64,000 nucleotides of DNA, from positions 19,408,001-19,472,000 of the forward strand of contig OU612075.1 of assembly GCA_914767715.1 (NCBI GenBank). The letters run 5' to 3'. Made by a program: the position numbers and the translations under genes. The notes under the pieces were generated by a model. That model saw only the letters and a program-made list of their open reading frames with translations. It was not told the origin of the DNA and did no database searches. Positions 59,965-64,000 of this stretch are shown here, piece after piece (position 1 is the stretch's first letter; each line of letters opens with the position of its first letter). Source of the DNA: Membranipora membranacea (taxonomy: Eukaryota > Bryozoa > Gymnolaemata > Cheilostomatida > Membraniporidae).

Positions 59965-60770
59965 TTGTTTCCAAGGTGGGCCTGTATTGGGCAAACATGT
60001 GATGGCTTATCTGGGAGTGAAGCCATCAACAATGAAATAACAGCAAGGTCGAGAGTCAGGCAAGCTTTCGCGATCATCTCCTCCTTCATGGAAAACAGTC
60101 ATTTGAAACTTGACCCCGCAAAAACTCAATTCATCCCACTTTCATGCAATAAACAATCATTCTCATTTTCATCAATGGAATTAACTGATCATGTCTCTGT
60201 TCCACCTTCAGCTACCGTTCGAAATCTTGGTATGATCATGGACCCTAAGTTAGATTTTCATGCCAACGTCTGATGTTCGAAAATCAAGTTTCTTTCAACT
60301 AATTTCAATCAATCAGAACCTTTATTCTTGATAGCCAGTTTTCCACACTCTTACATGCCTTCATAACAAGCAGGCTCGATTTATCTAACTCTTTCTATTA
60401 CGCATTACCTGACAATCTAGTCTCACGTTTGCACTGGCTACCCATCAGGTCCCGATCAAAATTCAAGATATCAATCATAGCTCATAAAAACATCCATCAT
60501 CCCCACCTCACCCCTTCCTACATTTCTAAATCTCTCACAGCTTCTAAGCATGCCCGAACCATTTGTTTTAACTTAGCCAACACTCTTGTGAGCAATTTTA
60601 AATGTAGACTAACAACAGTGGGTGGACAATCCATTAATTCAACTTTACCGGATGTATGGAACTCCCTAACATCCTACATTCGCGATCTCTCTTCAACTTC
60701 CTCATTTAAATCACAGTTGAAAACCCATCTATTCCGTGAAGCATATACCCCATATCTGTAGGTTTTATAG
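59965..60770 (+). pseudogene. CR1/L2-type LINE, 3' end of ORF2
   Basis: The first frame gives HLKLDPAKTQFIPLSC, then a stop at about 60271. A second frame gives LLHAFITSRLDLSNSFYYALP, LHWLPIRSRSKFKISIIAHK, PDVWNSLTSYIRDLSSTSSF and LKTHLFREAY. These are the standard C-terminal phrases of CR1-like ORF2 after the RT. About 30 codons usually found before LHWLP are missing. The RT core is absent, so the copy is strongly 5' truncated. It is a different family from the 14.5- and 53.2-kb copies. Confidence 0.88.
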
Positions 60771-61024
60771 TTAATTTTTAGGTGCTGGGCAGTTGCCACT
60801 TTTAGGCTTTAATTATTTTATCTTTCATCATATTTTTTCATCACATTAACAATTTCATGATAACAAAATTTTAATCAATTTTATTCATTTTCCCAGCCAC
60901 AGGCTCATTTCATAGTATGTATATGTTTCTATTTTAACCTTTTATCACATGTACAATGCATAGAAATCATTGTTTTTCAACAATTTTATTAAGGGTTTAA
61001 AAAATAAACTTTTATTATTATTAT
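60771..61024 (+). mobile_element. 3' UTR and tail of the CR1-like LINE
   Basis: AT-rich sequence ending AAAAAATAAACTTTTATTATTATTATTT. The short ATT repeat at 61009-61024 is probably the element end. Confidence 0.5.
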
Positions 61025-62078
61025 TTAAGTCTGCACAGTTAATCGGGAGGCTATAGCAGGGGGAGTTAAGATTAAAAGGATGTAAATGATAAATGGCAAT
61101 ACAGATTGAATGGTAGTCTACAATAAATGAAGTTTAAATTAAGTGAGAATATTTAGACATAATGGCTGGAAAATGTTTATGTAAGTTTGCACAGTGAAAC
61201 TGAAGTCTAATGAACCTAAATCCCTCCTATAATAGGGGGGAATTAAGAGTAAGAATATTTTAATGATTAAGTCAACTCAGTATCAATGATATTCTACAAT
61301 TTATTTGACAAAGATCGAAGTCTTAATTCAATGTAAACACAACAAAGGGGAGGGCGCTTGAAAAGCACGTCCGTTCAGTTTGAGAGCTAACTACTAGCTG
61401 GTTTGGACTTAGTAATGATGGAGTCTACTTTTTAGTGAACTTCATATATTGGTCATAAATCACTCCTAGTAGTACCATGCTATCACTTAAGGATGCAATT
61501 ATCTCATCGGTAAGCCTGATAGGTCGGAAGCAGCTATAGCATAAGTTGTTATGGGACGGACAATATTTGATGGTAGTATACGCATCACGCTTTATACTTC
61601 ATTGGTGTGTGTTCTGTAAAATACACCAGGTAAACCCAGTTGTAGTGGTCATATTTAGAAATTAGAAGGTGTTATATTTTCACATAATATGTGTGGGGAC
61701 ACAACTCCTATTTCTGACCTATTTGTTTATCTAACCTATGAAAAGTATGATAACGAAATAACTCATATGCAAAGCGCTCTGCTCTTCAGGGAATTCCAGG
61801 TTGAAATTGCATTGTGGGGATTTTGTTGATATCCCAAATTATTTACCACGTAAACTTGCAGATGTCTGCTCCTGCTAGTTCAGCTTAAATTGAAATTTCA
61901 ATTGAATTATATCAAGCTTTTTACGATGCTAGTATGATATTGTATGGTCTAAAGCCACTGTATTTGGGCAATTACAAACTACATTTTTGATGTTACAATT
62001 GCTAATTTATTATCTGGTAATCTTTTGCATAGCACAGTGGCGTATATTACCACTCACGGCCCACGGATTTCCGGGAAT
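61025..62078. other. non-coding stretch
   Basis: No gene seen. Related phrases (GGGGGAGTTAAG at about 61060, GGGGGGAATTAAGAGTAAG at about 61235) suggest an old duplication. Confidence 0.4.
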
Positions 62079-62170
62079 GGCTGAATAGCTCAGTGTGTAG
62101 AGCTTCTGCCTTATAATCATTGCCAATAAGTTTGTTGTGGGTTCGAATCCCATCAAGGTCAGTTTTTTTT
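62079..62170 (+). tRNA. tRNA-like sequence with intact A and B boxes, probably pseudogene or SINE head
   Basis: TAGCTCAGTGTGTAGAGC forms a D arm (stem GCTC/GAGC). GTGGGTTCGAATCCCAT forms a T arm and contains a perfect B box (62140-62150). A T8 run, a Pol III terminator, follows at 62163. The acceptor arms pair poorly, and the stretch between D and T arms is about 10 nt longer than standard, with CTTAT/ATAAG pairing, so no normal anticodon arm can be drawn. Confidence 0.5.
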
Positions 62171-62314
62171 CAAATGGGTGCTTTATAACTGGAGCATTTT
62201 TACCGTAATCTTCTACTGCTATTGAGTTGTTTTCTGAAAATACCCAACAGCTCAGTTAGCTATTTAAATACCTCTCTGCTTGCACTATTTTGCTACCGAT
62301 ATGCAAAAATTTCC

Positions 62315-62375
62315 GTGGTGGGAGGGCGCTTAAGCCCGCCACGCTTACGGCGTGTGGATCGGGCTGCGCCCGATC
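62315..62375. repeat. GC-rich cluster of three hairpins
   Basis: GGGCGCTTAAGCCC, then CACGCTTACGGCGTG, then GATCGGGCTGCGCCCGATC (perfect 8-bp stem, 3-nt loop) follow one another inside an AT-rich region. Confidence 0.75.
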
Positions 62376-62579
62376 ATTATGCTCATCTCTAAAAAGTCAG
62401 TGAGTGAATTTTTTTAGAATATACGCCCCTGGCATAACACAAGTGTAAACAATTTTTAGACTGCCTAACTGTACAGCGAGAACTACTGGCCAACTGAGAG
62501 TTTTGCTCTTGGGGACATAAAGAAGTTCTGTATGCTTTGCATTGTTGCCTAACATGCTGATGACATGATATGGGGGACA

Positions 62580-63610
62580 TGCGGTAGGGCTGTCGCTGAC
62601 CAACCACCTCATGCAATGATATAACACTACGTTAAACCCAAGCCTATAGTCTTGACTTCTGCCAAATGCGTCAAACACTAAACACAATGGATAGTGTGAA
62701 TATTTGGGATATTCCTATGCAGTAGTGCTGCGGCTGACCTCTTCAACTGGGTACCCCCTCACCCTCACATTTGGAATCCGCAATATCCTTCATTCTAGAA
62801 AGATCCGTTTTTTCCTGCATCAAATTTGTCGTAGGCTATCACTTTTTGAGCAGTCTTACGACTAGGCTGCATCTTGTCTTGTTTTTGTGAGGATATACTG
62901 TAGTGCTGTCGCTCACTACCTTCGGAAATGATTTGATAATAGATAGCATACATATATAAAGTCGTGTCCTCTGCTGACCATATTAGGCTCTTAATATTTC
63001 ACTTATCGAACCGATTTTGAGAAAAATTGCGGATATGGTGCCGCTGACATGTTTGCTACAACTGGGTACTCTTTCAGTTTTGGATTCAGCACATTGTTTT
63101 ATCCTAGAAATACCCTTTTTTAAAATCCTTACATTTCGCTCATTAAAAATTAAAATTGCTATAAATGCTGCCGTCCTGCCGCTGATATGATTGCTTCATT
63201 TGGGTACACCCTTATTATTGAATTCAATTGAATTAAAACTCTTAACATTTCACTTCATTGCAGAAACGATATGATGCCATATACTGCCGCACTGCCGCTG
63301 ACGATGACCACAACATCCGGGTTCACCTCATTTTTTGGATTCAGCACGCATTTTTACCCTAGAAACATAATATATTTATGTTCTCTGTTGACCATTGACT
63401 GTATCAAACACTACAATTTTCACTAACTAAAATCAAAATTGTAAAATATGTGGGATACGCTGCCGCGCTGCCGCCGATGATGACCACTACAACCGGTACA
63501 ACCTCATTTTTTGGATTCAGCACACTTTTTTACCCTAGAAACATTTCATATATTCTTGTTTTCTGTTGGCTGTATCTCATAGCTGGTAATAGATTTTAAT
63601 CTGCTAGCAA
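62580..63610. repeat. irregular tandem array, about 120-180-bp units
   Basis: A phrase of GCTGYCGCTGA type recurs at about 62588, 62726, 62905, 63042, 63176, 63293 and 63470, each followed by GGATTCAGCACR and CCCTAGAAA-like phrases. The last two units are nearly identical (TCATTTTTTGGATTCAGCAC). Open frames here are not conserved between units. Confidence 0.75.
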
Positions 63611-64000
63611 CAACACTTTTTTGTCACTTGTTGCGATTCTCCTTTTTCTTGTTCTCAGAAAAAGGCAATCGTGGCCTTTGTCATCTTGATACACCGAATG
63701 CATTTGTTGTGTTCAGCTCCACGGCTTTTGAATTAGAGTTGCTCTACAGAGAAATTAGTAGCATCAATACAACAATGTATCAAAAACGAATATTTCAACC
63801 CTCAGCATTTCACAATAACAACTTCATATATATTATAAAAAATAATAATTAGCTGTAAGAAATTCTGAAATAATTGCAGTTGTTACCAACTAAGCTCCAG
63901 ATACCATTTGGCAAAGCAAAGTTATAAGGGGTTTTGGGATTCAAGAATTCCTGAACTTTCAAAATTGTGGACTAAGGTACAAGTCTGGCTCCTCAGGTAA
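63611..64000. other. non-coding end of window
   Basis: Nothing recognised. One short plus-strand open frame (63628-63852) has no domain. Confidence 0.4.

Noticed and set aside
1-64000. CRISPR arrays, bacterial operons, rRNA genes, prophage
   Set aside because: None seen. The splicing, TATA promoters and repeat types are those of an animal nuclear genome.

Overview
The window is nuclear DNA from an animal, most likely a marine invertebrate. It is AT-rich, genes are split by spliceosomal introns with GTGAGT/GTAAGT donors, intergenic gaps are long, and there is a heavy load of non-LTR retrotransposon debris, MITEs, tRNA-derived sequences and tandem repeats. The Frizzled-type cysteine-rich fold, filamin repeats, a 7TM receptor and CSalpha-beta peptides fit a metazoan. 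I cannot name the species. Most open reading frames longer than 60 codons here are chance.

Region 1 (about 0.9-19.6 kb) is a minus-strand tandem family of secreted proteins. Each has a signal peptide, a Frizzled-like cysteine-rich domain (CRD) split over three exons, and a Met/Gln/Pro-rich C-terminal tail. Two copies look intact (A, 4339-2524; C, 11825-9496). Two are pseudogenes (B, 8321-7156; D, about 19.57-17.45 kb). A fifth survives only as flanking sequence (about 0.9-1.83 kb). All copies lack the same two cysteines, which are the C3/C8 disulfide partners of the Frizzled CRD. A and C share the same TATA-box core promoter. A dead CR1/L2-type LINE (14.5-15.9 kb) lies between C and D.

Region 2 (about 21.1-28.4 kb) holds two head-to-head genes for very similar small secreted six-cysteine peptides of CSalpha-beta (defensin-like) pattern. 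Each has a non-coding first exon, a signal-peptide exon and a mature-peptide exon, under a conserved TATA promoter. Duplicated non-coding blocks and a MITE lie between them.

Region 3 (28.4-39.5 kb) has one intronless 7TM receptor gene (33098-32145, minus) and a tandem array of units of about 0.78 kb (34.8-38.96 kb), one of which carries a 349-bp MITE.

Region 4 (39.56-44.30 kb) is an inverted-repeat element. Its arms are built from repeats of a 12-bp motif. A 1.9-kb inverted-repeat element with a THAP-like coding remnant is nested inside it.

Region 5 (47.7-56.5 kb, minus) is part of a multi-exon gene made of filamin-type immunoglobulin repeats, with a Gln/Ser-rich linker. One exon has an apparent 1-bp frameshift, and an antisense LINE fragment sits in one intron.

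Region 6 (56.5-64 kb) contains a CR1-like LINE 3' fragment, a tRNA-like sequence, a GC-rich cluster of hairpins and an irregular tandem array. No intact gene was recognised there.
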